A stretch of DNA of 64,000 nt, from the NCBI RefSeq assembly GCF_000402035.1, contig NC_021289.1, forward strand, positions 682,001 through 746,000, given 5' to 3'. Source of the DNA: Caballeronia insecticola. GTDB lineage: Bacteria; Pseudomonadota; Gammaproteobacteria; Burkholderiales; Burkholderiaceae. The translations under genes and the position numbers were made by a program. Positions 44,058 through 52,635 of this stretch are shown here, piece by piece; the stretch's first letter is position 1; every line of letters starts with the position of its first letter. Under the pieces are notes generated by a model, which saw only the letters and a program-made list of their open reading frames with translations, was not told the origin of the DNA and did no database searches.

Positions 44058-45419
44058 ATGACCCTGGACACGACGCCGGTTCAGCGCAAACGACTCGATC
44101 TGCGCGACACCCTGCAGGCCGCGCCGCTCGGCGCTTTTCATTTTCGCCTCGCCATCCTGCTCGCGCTGATCCTTTGGTACGACGGTTTCGATCTGTACAA
44201 CGCGTCGTACATCGTCCACGACGTGGCTCCCGCCTGGCATTTGTCGCCGAGTCAGATCGGCTTGCTGCTTTCGTGCGGGCTCGGCGGCTTTGCCATCGGT
44301 TCGGCCGTGTCGGGGCTGTTCGGCGACCGGTTCGGACGGCGTCGCGTGATCCTGCCCGGCGTCTGGATATCGAGCGTGATGAGTCTCGCCATCGCACTGT
44401 TCGCGCACGATCTGGATTCGTTCGTGGCGTTGCGCATCGTCATGGGCATCGCGCTCGGTCTGTTGATGCCGATGTGCGTGACCTACATCAACGAGATCGC
44501 CCCGAAGCGTTCGAACAACGTCTTCACGATCGGCTTTTTCTCGCTCGGCTGGATCGGCGGCGCAACCAGCTCCGGTTTCATCGCGGCGTGGCTGATGCCG
44601 CGCTTCGGCTGGCAAAGCATGTATTACACGGGCGCGCTGGCCATGGTGCTCGCCGTTGCGTTGCAGTTCGTACTGCCTGAATCCGTCGCTTTTCTCGGGA
44701 GCCGCAACCGTCAGGACGACGTGCGCGCGCAACTCGCGCGCTTCTGGCCGGCGCGCGCCGCGGAGTTTCGCGATGCCGAACTGGTCGTGCCCGCGCCGAC
44801 GGTCAAGGCCGGCTCGTTCCGTGCGCTGTTCGCCGCGCGCTTTCGTCGTCAGACGCTGTGTTTCTGGGCGATGGGCGCGCTCTCGCTGTTTTCGTCGTAT
44901 GGATTGTCGGGCTGGCTGCCGACGATCCTGCTGAAGCGCGGCGAGAATCTTTCGAGCAGTTTTGCCTACGGTTCGCTGCTGGTGTTCGCTTCCGCGTTCG
45001 GCAGCCTGCTCTCGGGCTTCATGGCCGACCGTATCGGCAACCGGCGTCTGGCGATGTCGATTGCGTGGCTGCTCGGCGCGAGCGCCATCGCGATGCTCGC
45101 GGTGATGACGGGCGGTCAGCTCTTCTGGGTCATCGCGATGGCGGGCATGTTCGTGATCGGCACGCAGACGGTTCTCAACAACCTCGTCGCGGTGAGTTAC
45201 CCGACTGAAATCCGCAGCACCGGCGTCGGCGTTTTCTTCGGCATTGCGCGCTTCGGCGCCATGTGCGGACCAGCGATCTCGGGCGTGCTGCAACAGGCGA
45301 CAGGCGGCCCCGGCGCGATGTTCGTCGTGCTGGGCGGCGCGCTCGTGACGGCCGCTGCGCTGGTGTTTCTCGTCGAGCGCCCGGAAAACCTGCCCGATGC
45401 GCCCGCCTTCGGACACTGA
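44058..45419 (+). CDS. MFS transporter, aromatic acid:H+ symporter-like
   Basis: A 453-residue inner-membrane protein with about twelve transmembrane segments. Helix 1 has LILWYDGFDLYNASYIV, matching the DGxD signature of the aromatic acid:H+ symporter group (PcaK, BenK type). The cytoplasmic loop motif GLFGDRFGRRRVILPG and its C-terminal counterpart FMADRIGNRRLAMS are present. It likely imports an organic or aromatic acid. It is divergent from the HTH/citrate-synthase protein and followed 88 bases later by a class II aldolase gene. Confidence 0.92.
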   Translation: MTLDTTPVQRKRLDLRDTLQAAPLGAFHFRLAILLALILWYDGFDLYNASYIVHDVAPAWHLSPSQIGLLLSCGLGGFAIGSAVSGLFGDRFGRRRVILPGVWISSVMSLAIALFAHDLDSFVALRIVMGIALGLLMPMCVTYINEIAPKRSNNVFTIGFFSLGWIGGATSSGFIAAWLMPRFGWQSMYYTGALAMVLAVALQFVLPESVAFLGSRNRQDDVRAQLARFWPARAAEFRDAELVVPAPTVKAGSFRALFAARFRRQTLCFWAMGALSLFSSYGLSGWLPTILLKRGENLSSSFAYGSLLVFASAFGSLLSGFMADRIGNRRLAMSIAWLLGASAIAMLAVMTGGQLFWVIAMAGMFVIGTQTVLNNLVAVSYPTEIRSTGVGVFFGIARFGAMCGPAISGVLQQATGGPGAMFVVLGGALVTAAALVFLVERPENLPDAPAFGH

Positions 45420-45507
45420 CCCGTCCCGACGCGACATCTCACGCGCGAAGAAATGTTCGACCTGAGGTTCGCGCCCTATCTCATTCTTATCCGCAACGAC
45501 ACAGACC

Positions 45508-46269
45508 ATGACGCAGAACACGCCCTACACCGCCGCCCCGATCACGCATGACGCGCACGACATGCAGCGCCTCTTCGACGACCTCGCCGCGGCCAACCAT
45601 ATCCTCGCGCAGCACGAAGTACTCGATGGCTTCGGCCACGTGAGCGTGCGCGATCCGCGCAATCCGGACCGTTTTCTGATCGCGCAGTCGATGGCGCCCG
45701 AACTGGTGCAGCCCGAAGATATCCTCACGCTCGACTTCGATTGTCAGCCCGTCGATGGCGACACGCGCAAACGCTATCTGGAGACCTGGATCCACGCCGA
45801 GATCTACCGCGCCCGCCCCGATGTGCAGTCGGTCGTGCACAGCCATTCGCCGTCGGTGATTCCGTTCGCGGCATCGTCGGTGCGGCTGCGTCCGATCTAT
45901 CACATGGCCGGCTTCCTTGCGACCGGCTCGCCGGTGTTCGACATCCGCCATTGCTTCGGCTGCACCGACATGCTCGTGCGCAACAGCGCCCAAGGCAAGG
46001 CGCTGGCCGACACGCTCGGCACATCGGACGTCGCGTTGATGCGCGGTCACGGTTTCGTGGCGACGGGCCCCTCGTTGCCGGCGGCCGTCTATCGCGCGAT
46101 CTATACGGAGCTCAATGCAGGCATGCAGCAGAAGGCCATCGCGCTGGGCGGCGATGTCACCTATCTCGACGAGGGTGAAGGCCGTGCCAGCAACGACACC
46201 AACCTTGGCGTCATCGAGCGGCCCTGGACGCTCTGGAAGCGGCAGGTCGAGGCGCTGCGTCGGGACTAA
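45508..46269 (+). CDS. Class II aldolase/adducin family protein
   Basis: The protein has 253 residues with the zinc site of the fuculose-phosphate-aldolase family: H111 and H113 in VVHSHSPSV and H181 in MRGHGFVATG, with E98 as a possible acid/base. Members are aldolases, epimerases or decarboxylases acting on sugar phosphates or hydroxy acids. Because the upstream gene is an acid transporter, the substrate may be an imported hydroxy acid. It ends 107 bases before a small lipoprotein gene. Confidence 0.88.
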   Translation: MTQNTPYTAAPITHDAHDMQRLFDDLAAANHILAQHEVLDGFGHVSVRDPRNPDRFLIAQSMAPELVQPEDILTLDFDCQPVDGDTRKRYLETWIHAEIYRARPDVQSVVHSHSPSVIPFAASSVRLRPIYHMAGFLATGSPVFDIRHCFGCTDMLVRNSAQGKALADTLGTSDVALMRGHGFVATGPSLPAAVYRAIYTELNAGMQQKAIALGGDVTYLDEGEGRASNDTNLGVIERPWTLWKRQVEALRRD

Positions 46270-46376
46270 GGGCACCAGACGACGTATCATAGGCGACGTG
46301 AACGCTACATCGACGTACGTTTCCTTCGCCAGCGCACGGCGGCGTGAGCGAATCCGTGACCGAAGGGAGACGCCCC

Positions 46377-46694
46377 ATGAACCATCTGCCGACTTTCCAT
46401 CCGCTGATCTGCGCGTGCGCCTTTGTGCTCGCTGGTTGTGTCGCGGCCCCCGTGCCCTATGGCGCCGCGCATCTGACCGAGAAGGAATGCCGCGACCTCA
46501 CCGCGCTCAAGAACAATGCGCCCATCACGCACGAACGCAACATGAGCGAGCTGGCGGCGCTGGAAAAAGCGGGCTATAACCCGTCGCCGTTCTACGATCC
46601 CTACTATCCGGACGATCTGCACGCCGCGCAGCGCCTCGTCGATATGTGGTATCGCACGGACTGTATCGGCACGGGAACGCCCACCAGCGGCTAA
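46377..46694 (+). CDS. Small putative lipoprotein (DUF4148-like)
   Basis: A 105-residue protein. The N-terminus is a type II signal peptide with lipobox LAGC (C21). The mature part has a single helical stretch with MSELAALEKAGYNPSPFYDPYYPDDLHAAQRLVD. That resembles the LxxLExAGYxP...YPxxLxAAE pattern of the DUF4148 proteins common in Burkholderia. The function is unknown. AAGGGAGA precedes ATG 46377. It would be anchored in the outer membrane, facing the periplasm. Confidence 0.75.
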   Translation: MNHLPTFHPLICACAFVLAGCVAAPVPYGAAHLTEKECRDLTALKNNAPITHERNMSELAALEKAGYNPSPFYDPYYPDDLHAAQRLVDMWYRTDCIGTGTPTSG

Positions 46695-46732
46695 TGCAGC
46701 GACGTACTCAATTCCCCTTTTGACAGCACCGA

Positions 46733-47446
46733 ATGCGAGACATGCTGACTTCTTATTATCGGAGCGGCGACGCCATCCGCAGTCGATGCGTAAGCGACAT
46801 CGTTCTGACCAGCACGCTCGACGTGCCCATGACCTCCGAACGCGTGCTCGCGGATTGGCAGAGAGAGACATCGTCGCAGCTTGCGCTGGAACCCGGTGAC
46901 GTCGAAGCAATGCCTCTCGCGCGCACGCAAGTGCGCTGGCCGGAGTACAAGCGTTGCGTGCAGATCATGTCCGACTGGACGTCGTCGCTCGGACTACGCG
47001 ATGTGCTCGCCGATAGTGACGTCGCGCTCATGGCGTGTCGCGGCGCGCGATATCACCACGACGCCGCGCAATATGGCGATGCCGCCTTCTGCAATCTTTT
47101 TCTGAGCGAAGACAAGGGTCTCGATCTGCATTTTCCCTCGACGGGTCGACGCATTCCTCTGACGCGGGGAACGGCCGTCATCTTCGATACGGGCCAGCCT
47201 CATGCCGTCATTCGACGCAACAGCACCGGCTTCAGTGCCGCCGACTTTGCGCCGGACGAAGACTACATCCAGATATTCCTGACGTGGGAGCTTCCTATCG
47301 AAGACGCCCACGTCGGACGTGCACTCGACGTGGTCTTCGACGTTGCCCGCTCGACCGCGCTGCAACTCGATGAAGAACAACTCTGGTTGAACGGCGCACC
47401 TGCCGTTCTATGCCCGGAGTCGGGGCGCTGGCACCGGCCTGAATAG
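46733..47446 (+). CDS. Putative 2-oxoglutarate/Fe(II)-dependent oxygenase-like protein
   Basis: A soluble protein of 237 residues. The centre looks like a double-stranded beta-helix: RGARYHHDAAQYGD, then CNLFLSEDKGLDLHFP, then RGTAVIFDTGQPHAVIRR. H108, D110 and H157 would form the iron triad, with R161/R162 nearby. The distance from H157 to the arginine is shorter than in most 2-oxoglutarate enzymes, so the cofactor may differ. I do not recognise a named family. No clear ribosome site precedes the ATG. It is not obviously in an operon with the lipoprotein gene 38 bases upstream. Confidence 0.65.
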   Translation: MRDMLTSYYRSGDAIRSRCVSDIVLTSTLDVPMTSERVLADWQRETSSQLALEPGDVEAMPLARTQVRWPEYKRCVQIMSDWTSSLGLRDVLADSDVALMACRGARYHHDAAQYGDAAFCNLFLSEDKGLDLHFPSTGRRIPLTRGTAVIFDTGQPHAVIRRNSTGFSAADFAPDEDYIQIFLTWELPIEDAHVGRALDVVFDVARSTALQLDEEQLWLNGAPAVLCPESGRWHRPE

Positions 47447-47499
47447 CGCGTTTGCGTCGTGCCGATGCCAGCGCAGTCGATACCGTCGGTTCAGCCGAT

Positions 47500-48708
47500 T
47501 TAGCCGAACGACGCTTGCGGATTGCCCGCGGCCAACGCCTCGACGCGATTCGGCGCGGGAGGATAAATCCACTTCGTGTTGATCATCTGCTTGCGCGTCT
47601 TGCCTTCTGCGTGAGTCAGCCTGATCTGCCGATCCCAGCCTTCGGAATAGATCGCGCCCCAGTCGCCGAGATCGATACACGTCGCGTAGAACGGTTGACG
47701 ATAAGGCAACGTCGGCGTGCCCAACAAATCCGCAGCGACATTGTGTCCGCCGAATTTGCCCATGAGGATCGCGTGCTGACAGGACATCAGCGCGTAATGG
47801 CCGTCGTCATCGGTCGGCACGCGCGCCACGTCTCCGGCCACGAACACATCAGGCGCTGCGGGCACGCGAAGATCGGCTGCCACTTCGACGCGGCCCAGCG
47901 CATCGAGTTGCGATGCAAGCTGCGAGGTCAACGTGCTCGCGCGCATGCCGCCCGCCCAGATCACCGTCATGGCGGCGATGTGCTTGCCCGATTGCGTGCG
48001 AACGCCTTGCGCATCGACGGATACGACGCCCGAGCCCAGCACAGCCTCGATGCCCAGCGACTCGAACGCTTGCGCGACGAACGGACGAGGATTGGGTCCG
48101 AGGTCCGGGCCAATCGTGTCCTGCGCACCGATCGCGACCACGCGAATCGCCGCATTGGCGCCGAATTTTTCGCGCAAACGCTTCGGCAATTCGGTCGCCA
48201 CTTCGATACCGGTGAAGCCGCAGCCGACCACCGCAACCGTGTTTCGCGCGGGCGAATCCGGGAGTTTCGCCAGCGTGTCGAGATGCTGGTCGAGCTTCAC
48301 CGCGTCTTCGACGCAATCGACGGAGAACGCAAGCTCCGCCAGGCCAGGAATCGGCGGCCTGTTCAGCTTGCTGCCGCTCGTTAGCAGCAGACGATCATAG
48401 GCGAGCGTATGCGTGCGGCCATCGGCAGATACGACGTTCACCGTCTTGTCATCGACGGAAATGCCGTGAACCGTTCCTTCGAAGAACTTCACGCCAATGG
48501 CATCGAGCAACGGAAGCAGCGGCGCAGTCATTGTGTGCGGCTCGCTTTCGTACATGCGCGGCCTAATCTGCAATTCGGGTTTCGGCGAGATCAGCGTGAC
48601 TTCGACGTCACGCTTCGTCACGCCGGCTTCATCGAGCACGCGCGCCGCGCCCAGTGCGCCCCACACTCCGGCAAAGCCGGCACCGACAATCAGGATCTTC
48701 TGCGACAT
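47500..48708 (-). CDS. FAD-dependent NAD(P)H dehydrogenase, NDH-2-like
   Basis: The protein has 402 residues and two dinucleotide-binding domains. The first is LIVGAGFAG at the N-terminus for FAD; the second is VAVVGCGFTGIEVATELP near residue 165 for NAD(P)H. The FAD segment PDVFVAGDVARVP is toward the C-terminus. It resembles type II NADH dehydrogenases, which pass electrons from NADH to quinone without proton pumping. A C-terminal membrane anchor is not obvious. It converges with the oxygenase-like gene and stands alone. Confidence 0.88.
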   Translation of the reverse strand: MSQKILIVGAGFAGVWGALGAARVLDEAGVTKRDVEVTLISPKPELQIRPRMYESEPHTMTAPLLPLLDAIGVKFFEGTVHGISVDDKTVNVVSADGRTHTLAYDRLLLTSGSKLNRPPIPGLAELAFSVDCVEDAVKLDQHLDTLAKLPDSPARNTVAVVGCGFTGIEVATELPKRLREKFGANAAIRVVAIGAQDTIGPDLGPNPRPFVAQAFESLGIEAVLGSGVVSVDAQGVRTQSGKHIAAMTVIWAGGMRASTLTSQLASQLDALGRVEVAADLRVPAAPDVFVAGDVARVPTDDDGHYALMSCQHAILMGKFGGHNVAADLLGTPTLPYRQPFYATCIDLGDWGAIYSEGWDRQIRLTHAEGKTRKQMINTKWIYPPAPNRVEALAAGNPQASFG

Positions 48709-48856
48709 GAGCTTTAGCCTCTTGAGTTAAATGAATAATGATTCGGATACCGAATCATTTGAATATCGATCCGGTTTGGACAACATTGCTTGCGCGCTTA
48801 TCGTCGAAAAGAATTGTAGGTTTGGATGCCGTAAGCCAATAGCATCGCGAAAGCGT

Positions 48857-49243
48857 TCACGGTGTTGCCTTGACCGCAACGATCGACGACACGCCGCGCG
48901 GCGCGCTTTCCGCGAGAATCATGTCCGGCGCGGTTGCGGGCATGCCGTGTCCGCGTCTGATCGGGCGGAAGATGAGATCACCGCGCCGCACCGCCGCGCC
49001 CGTCAGCTTGCACACGCCCGCGCCGCGCGCAATGCAGGCGCGCCATGCCTGATCTTCGCGTCGCCCGGCGGTGGCGTCGCTCCATGAAACGAGAATTGTC
49101 GATTGCGTCGACCATTCGATACGGCAGATCGGCGAGACGTCGGCCAGTACGTGCCGCGTGCGCCGATCGCGCATGCGTTGAGGTGGCGGCGCAGGCTCGC
49201 GTAAGTGCGTGACGATCGCGCGCCAGGGATCGGTGTTGTTCAT
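48857..49243 (-). CDS. DUF3331-family protein
   Basis: A protein of 128 residues when begun at 49243. The core reads SPICRIEWSTQSTILVSWSDAT, then QAWRACIARGAGVCKLTGAAVRRGD and IFRPIRR. This is the DUF3331 pattern found mainly in Burkholderiales, with conserved cysteines that may bind metal or form a small DNA/RNA-binding fold; the function is unknown. GGAAG lies before ATG 49243; ATG 49258 (MEASNM) is an alternative without a ribosome site. Confidence 0.78.
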   Translation of the reverse strand: MNNTDPWRAIVTHLREPAPPPQRMRDRRTRHVLADVSPICRIEWSTQSTILVSWSDATAGRREDQAWRACIARGAGVCKLTGAAVRRGDLIFRPIRRGHGMPATAPDMILAESAPRGVSSIVAVKATP

Positions 49244-49444
49244 GTTCGAAGCTTCCATGAGAAACGCCCGGCATCCTCGAATCACGAGCGATGTTCTTCG
49301 CGATCCTTCATGCGAAAGGACGGATGTAAATAAGCCCCGACGATCGTACGGGTGCGCCGTCATTCGCAGTAGTGTCGATGAACCGTTCGCCGTGTTGTCG
49401 TAGCGACAACAATCGATAGCGGCGCGAACGCGCCATGGCCGCGC

Positions 49445-50335
49445 TTATTGCGGCGGGCCGGTCAGCGGCGTGGTGGCCATTGCGCGCGTGAGTCCATGAA
49501 CGGGACGACGCACGGCGACATCGAATGGATTGATCTGCGGGCCGAGCGTCTGCGCCTGACGCTTGAGCAATTCGACGACCATCGGCAAGCGGTCTTCGCC
49601 GAGACGCGTCGACAACGTGCCGACGCTCAATGCGCCAACCGCTTGCCCCGATCGATCGAGAATCGGCACCGCGACGCCCGCCATGCCGTCGATCAGACCG
49701 CTGTTGCGGCCCGCATAGCCCTGCACGCGCACGCGCTCGATCTCCGTGCGCAGATAGACTTCGTCGAACACGCCGTAGCTGTGCAGACGCGGCACGTTAT
49801 AGCGGATGATCTCTTCGCGCTCGGCTTCCGGCTGAAACGCGAGAATGGCAAGGCTGCCCTGCCCGACGCCGAGTGCGACGCGGCCGCCCACGTCGCCGGT
49901 GAACGAGCGGATCGGAAACGGGCCTTCGCACATGTCGAGACACACTGCATCGAAGCTGCTTTTCACGAGCAGGAAGATGGTGTCGCCGAGACTCGCGCAC
50001 AGCCTGAGCAGCGCCGGGCGGCATAGCGTGCGCATGCCGCTCGGATTGCCCGCCTGCGCGGCCAGCGAAAAGAAATCGACGCTCAGCCGATAACGCTTGC
50101 TGCTCTCATCCTGCTCGACGACGCCTTCCGCGATCAGCGCATGAAGAATGCGATGCACCGTGGCCTGCGTGAGCCCGACCGCCTTCGCGAGCGCGGTGAC
50201 ACGGCTGCCTTCTGCCTGATCGTCGCCGAGCGCGCGAATCACGGCGAATGCGCGTTGCAGCATGCCCGCGCCGGGCGCGTCCGCCGCAGCGCTTCCATTT
50301 TCTTCGTTCGATGCCTTCATTCTCGCCTCGATCAT
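49445..50335 (-). CDS. IclR-family transcriptional regulator
   Basis: The protein has 296 residues. The N-terminal winged helix-turn-helix spans about 25-90 (MLQRAFAVIRAL, then SRVTALAKAVGLTQATVHRILHALIAEG). The C-terminal IclR effector domain has GNPSGMRTLCRPALLRL, GVGQGSLAILAF and MAGVAVPILDRSGQAVGALSV. It is divergent from the ABC transporter/oxidase operon and is its likely regulator. One ATTCC-N7-GGAAT site overlaps its own start codon, which suggests autoregulation. A second Met (MKASNEEN, 50320) could also be the start. Confidence 0.93.
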   Translation of the reverse strand: MIEARMKASNEENGSAAADAPGAGMLQRAFAVIRALGDDQAEGSRVTALAKAVGLTQATVHRILHALIAEGVVEQDESSKRYRLSVDFFSLAAQAGNPSGMRTLCRPALLRLCASLGDTIFLLVKSSFDAVCLDMCEGPFPIRSFTGDVGGRVALGVGQGSLAILAFQPEAEREEIIRYNVPRLHSYGVFDEVYLRTEIERVRVQGYAGRNSGLIDGMAGVAVPILDRSGQAVGALSVGTLSTRLGEDRLPMVVELLKRQAQTLGPQINPFDVAVRRPVHGLTRAMATTPLTGPPQ

Positions 50336-50350
50336 TCCATTGAGCGGAAT
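50334..50350. promoter_or_regulatory. ATTCC-N7-GGAAT inverted repeat overlapping the iclR start
   Basis: ATTCC (50334-50338), seven bases, GGAAT (50346-50350). The half-sites resemble the TGGAA/TTCCA halves of known IclR-type operators. Because it covers the initiation codon of the regulator gene, binding should reduce its expression. The same motif with the same spacer recurs at 50475. Confidence 0.5.
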
Positions 50351-50474
50351 CTATTGCGATGATGCTTTACGCGCTCTATTCGACACGATGTCGATGCATC
50401 GCACAATGCGCGCGATGATCAGGGATAACCCAAATCACGCCTGATGAAATAGATATTCAATCGGCCGGCCAAAG

Positions 50475-50491
50475 ATTCCGTTGATTGGAAT
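50475..50491. promoter_or_regulatory. Second ATTCC-N7-GGAAT inverted repeat, ABC operon side
   Basis: ATTCC (50475-50479), seven bases, GGAAT (50487-50491), identical in halves and spacing to the site at the regulator start. It lies 124 bases before the ATPase gene, a normal operator distance. A further single TGGAAT half-site occurs at 50517-50522. Both full sites lie in an A+T-richer stretch of the divergent promoter region. Confidence 0.5.
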
Positions 50492-50614
50492 TCAGCGCCA
50501 CATTCTAATCATTGAATGGAATTGCGATTGACGCAAGGAAATATGGCTAGCTAGAGTCGGTTCATCGAAATCAGTCGAATGCAGCCGGCGCGTCGATGCG
50601 CCGAAGGGGCAGCC

Positions 50615-51706
50615 ATGTCGTTTCTCACGTTGACCGATCTGTCGAAATCGTTCGGCGATCTGCAAGCCGTCGCCGACGTCAATCTCTCGGTCGAGAAAGG
50701 CGAGTTCGTGTCGCTGCTCGGGCCGTCGGGTTGCGGCAAGACCACGACCTTGCAGATGATCGCGGGCTTCATCGAGACCACGCGCGGCCGCATCATGCTC
50801 GACGGCCGCGATATCACGCACATGCGGCCGAACCGGCGCGGCCTCGGCATCGTGTTTCAAAGCTATGCGCTGTTTCCGCACATGAGCGTCGAGCAGAACG
50901 TGAGCTTCGGGCTAGAGATGCGCGGCATCGACAAGCGCGAGCGCCGCGATCGTGTGCGCGAGGCGCTGTCGCTCGTGCGGCTCGACGCGTTCGCGCAGCG
51001 CTTTCCGCGCGAGCTGTCGGGCGGTCAGCGTCAGCGCGTGGCAATCGCTCGCGCAATCGTGATCGCGCCGCCCGTGCTGCTGCTCGACGAACCCATGTCG
51101 AATCTCGATGCCAAGCTGCGCGAGGACATGCAGTTCGAGTTGCGCGGCATTCAGCGCAAGATCGGCACGACGACGATCATGGTCACGCACGATCAGTCCG
51201 AAGCGCTGTCGATCAGCGATCGCGTCGTCGTGATGGAAGCGGGCCGCATCACGCAGGTCGATACGCCGTATCGTGCGTACGAACGTCCCGAGACGAGCTT
51301 CGTGTCGCAGTTCATCGGCAAGGCCAACATGCTGCGCGGGACCATCGTTGCGCGTGACGGCGACGCTATTCGCATCGATCTCGGCCACGAGCTCGCGGAA
51401 ACCGGCTCGACATCGCAACTGCCGGAGCGCGAGCGCGCCATCGGCGTCGGCGATGCGGTGACCGTATGCATCCGCCCGGAAAAGCTGAAGCTCGGCGTAG
51501 CGGGCAGCGGCCGCTTGCCGGGCCGCGTGACGAGCCGCTTTTTTCTCGGCAGTCAGTGGCTTTACCGGCTCGACAGCCGCGCGGGCGAGATGCTCGTGTG
51601 CTGCCAGAATCACGGCGACGAGCCGCTGGAAGAAGGCGCGCAAGTCGGCATCGACTGGAACACGGAATCGATCCGCTTCATTCAGCAGGAGGCCGTCCGT
51701 GGATAG
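50615..51706 (+). CDS. ABC transporter ATPase, polyamine/opine type (PotA-like)
   Basis: A 363-residue nucleotide-binding subunit. Walker A GPSGCGKT is at 36-43, the signature is LSGGQRQRVAIARAI, Walker B is LLLDEPMSNLD, and a C-terminal TOBE regulatory domain (about 285-355) has CIRPEKLKLG. It powers the two permeases encoded next; their first gene overlaps this one by eight bases. ATG 50615 follows AAGGGG; an in-frame ATG at 50579 is less likely. The PotA-like type usually imports polyamines, opines, phosphonates or iron. Confidence 0.94.
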   Translation: MSFLTLTDLSKSFGDLQAVADVNLSVEKGEFVSLLGPSGCGKTTTLQMIAGFIETTRGRIMLDGRDITHMRPNRRGLGIVFQSYALFPHMSVEQNVSFGLEMRGIDKRERRDRVREALSLVRLDAFAQRFPRELSGGQRQRVAIARAIVIAPPVLLLDEPMSNLDAKLREDMQFELRGIQRKIGTTTIMVTHDQSEALSISDRVVVMEAGRITQVDTPYRAYERPETSFVSQFIGKANMLRGTIVARDGDAIRIDLGHELAETGSTSQLPERERAIGVGDAVTVCIRPEKLKLGVAGSGRLPGRVTSRFFLGSQWLYRLDSRAGEMLVCCQNHGDEPLEEGAQVGIDWNTESIRFIQQEAVRG

Positions 51707-52616
51707 CACGCTGCGCTCGTCCGAACCTGCCGCGAACGCGGAACCGAACAGCACGCGACGCGCACCCTGGCACGCTTATCTGCCCTTGTGGATGATGAGC
51801 GCGCCCGCGCTGCTGCTCTTTTCCGTGCTGGTCATCGTGCCGCTCGCGATGACGCTCGCGCTGACGTTCTATCGCTTCGATCCGTCGCTCGGGCCGGTCG
51901 CGGCGTTCGATCTGCACAACTACGCCGAAGTGCTCGGCTCGGAATATTTCCACACGATCTTTCTGCGCACGTTCGGCATCGCCGCGCTGGTGACGTTGCT
52001 GTGCGTCGTGATCGGCACGCCCGAGGCGTACATCCTCTCGCGCATGGGCGATCCGTGGCGCTCCGTGTTTCTGCTGGTGATTCTCGCGCCGCTGCTCGTT
52101 TCGGTGGTCGTGCGCGCGTTCGGCTGGAGCATGCTGCTCAACGTGAATGGGCTCGTGAACCAGTTGTTCGGCGTGTTCGGCATGGGCCCGTACAAGCTGC
52201 TGTATACGAACTTCGCGATCGTCATCGCGCTCGTGCATGTGATGCTGCCGTTCATGGTGATTCCGGTCTGGACCGCGCTGCAACGTCTCGATCCGCAGAC
52301 CGAAAACGCCGCGCTCTCGCTGATGGCGTCGCCCGCCGTCACGTTGCGGCGCATCGTGTTGCCGCAACTGGTGCCGGGCATTCTCTCGGGCAGCCTGATG
52401 GTATTCGGCCTTTCCGCGAGCGCGTTCGCCATTCCCGGCCTGCTCGGCGGACGGCGTCTGAAAGTGGCCGCAACGACCGTCTACGACCAGTTTCTGAGTT
52501 CGATGAACTGGCCGCTGGGCGCGACCATCGCGGTGCTGTTGCTCGTCGCTAATCTCGTGGTGATGCTGACTTATTACCGCGTGCTCGAACGGCGCTACGC
52601 GCGCAGCATGGGCTAA
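51699..52616 (+). CDS. ABC transporter permease 1 (PotB-like)
   Basis: A 305-residue inner-membrane protein with about six transmembrane helices and the BPD-permease coupling loop ENAALSLMASPAVTLRRIVLPQLVPG. GTG 51699 is the start, within the last codons of the ATPase gene. The fold is of the spermidine/putrescine PotB group. It works with the ATPase, the second permease and the periplasmic binding protein encoded at the end of the operon. Confidence 0.93.
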   Translation: MDSTLRSSEPAANAEPNSTRRAPWHAYLPLWMMSAPALLLFSVLVIVPLAMTLALTFYRFDPSLGPVAAFDLHNYAEVLGSEYFHTIFLRTFGIAALVTLLCVVIGTPEAYILSRMGDPWRSVFLLVILAPLLVSVVVRAFGWSMLLNVNGLVNQLFGVFGMGPYKLLYTNFAIVIALVHVMLPFMVIPVWTALQRLDPQTENAALSLMASPAVTLRRIVLPQLVPGILSGSLMVFGLSASAFAIPGLLGGRRLKVAATTVYDQFLSSMNWPLGATIAVLLLVANLVVMLTYYRVLERRYARSMG

Positions 52617-52635
52617 AGGCCAAGGACGATTCATC

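Noticed and set aside
43284..45521. 745-codon minus-strand frame crossing the divergent promoter near 44 kb
   Set aside because: It runs antisense through the MFS transporter and out of frame through the HTH/citrate-synthase gene; its sequence is non-globular.
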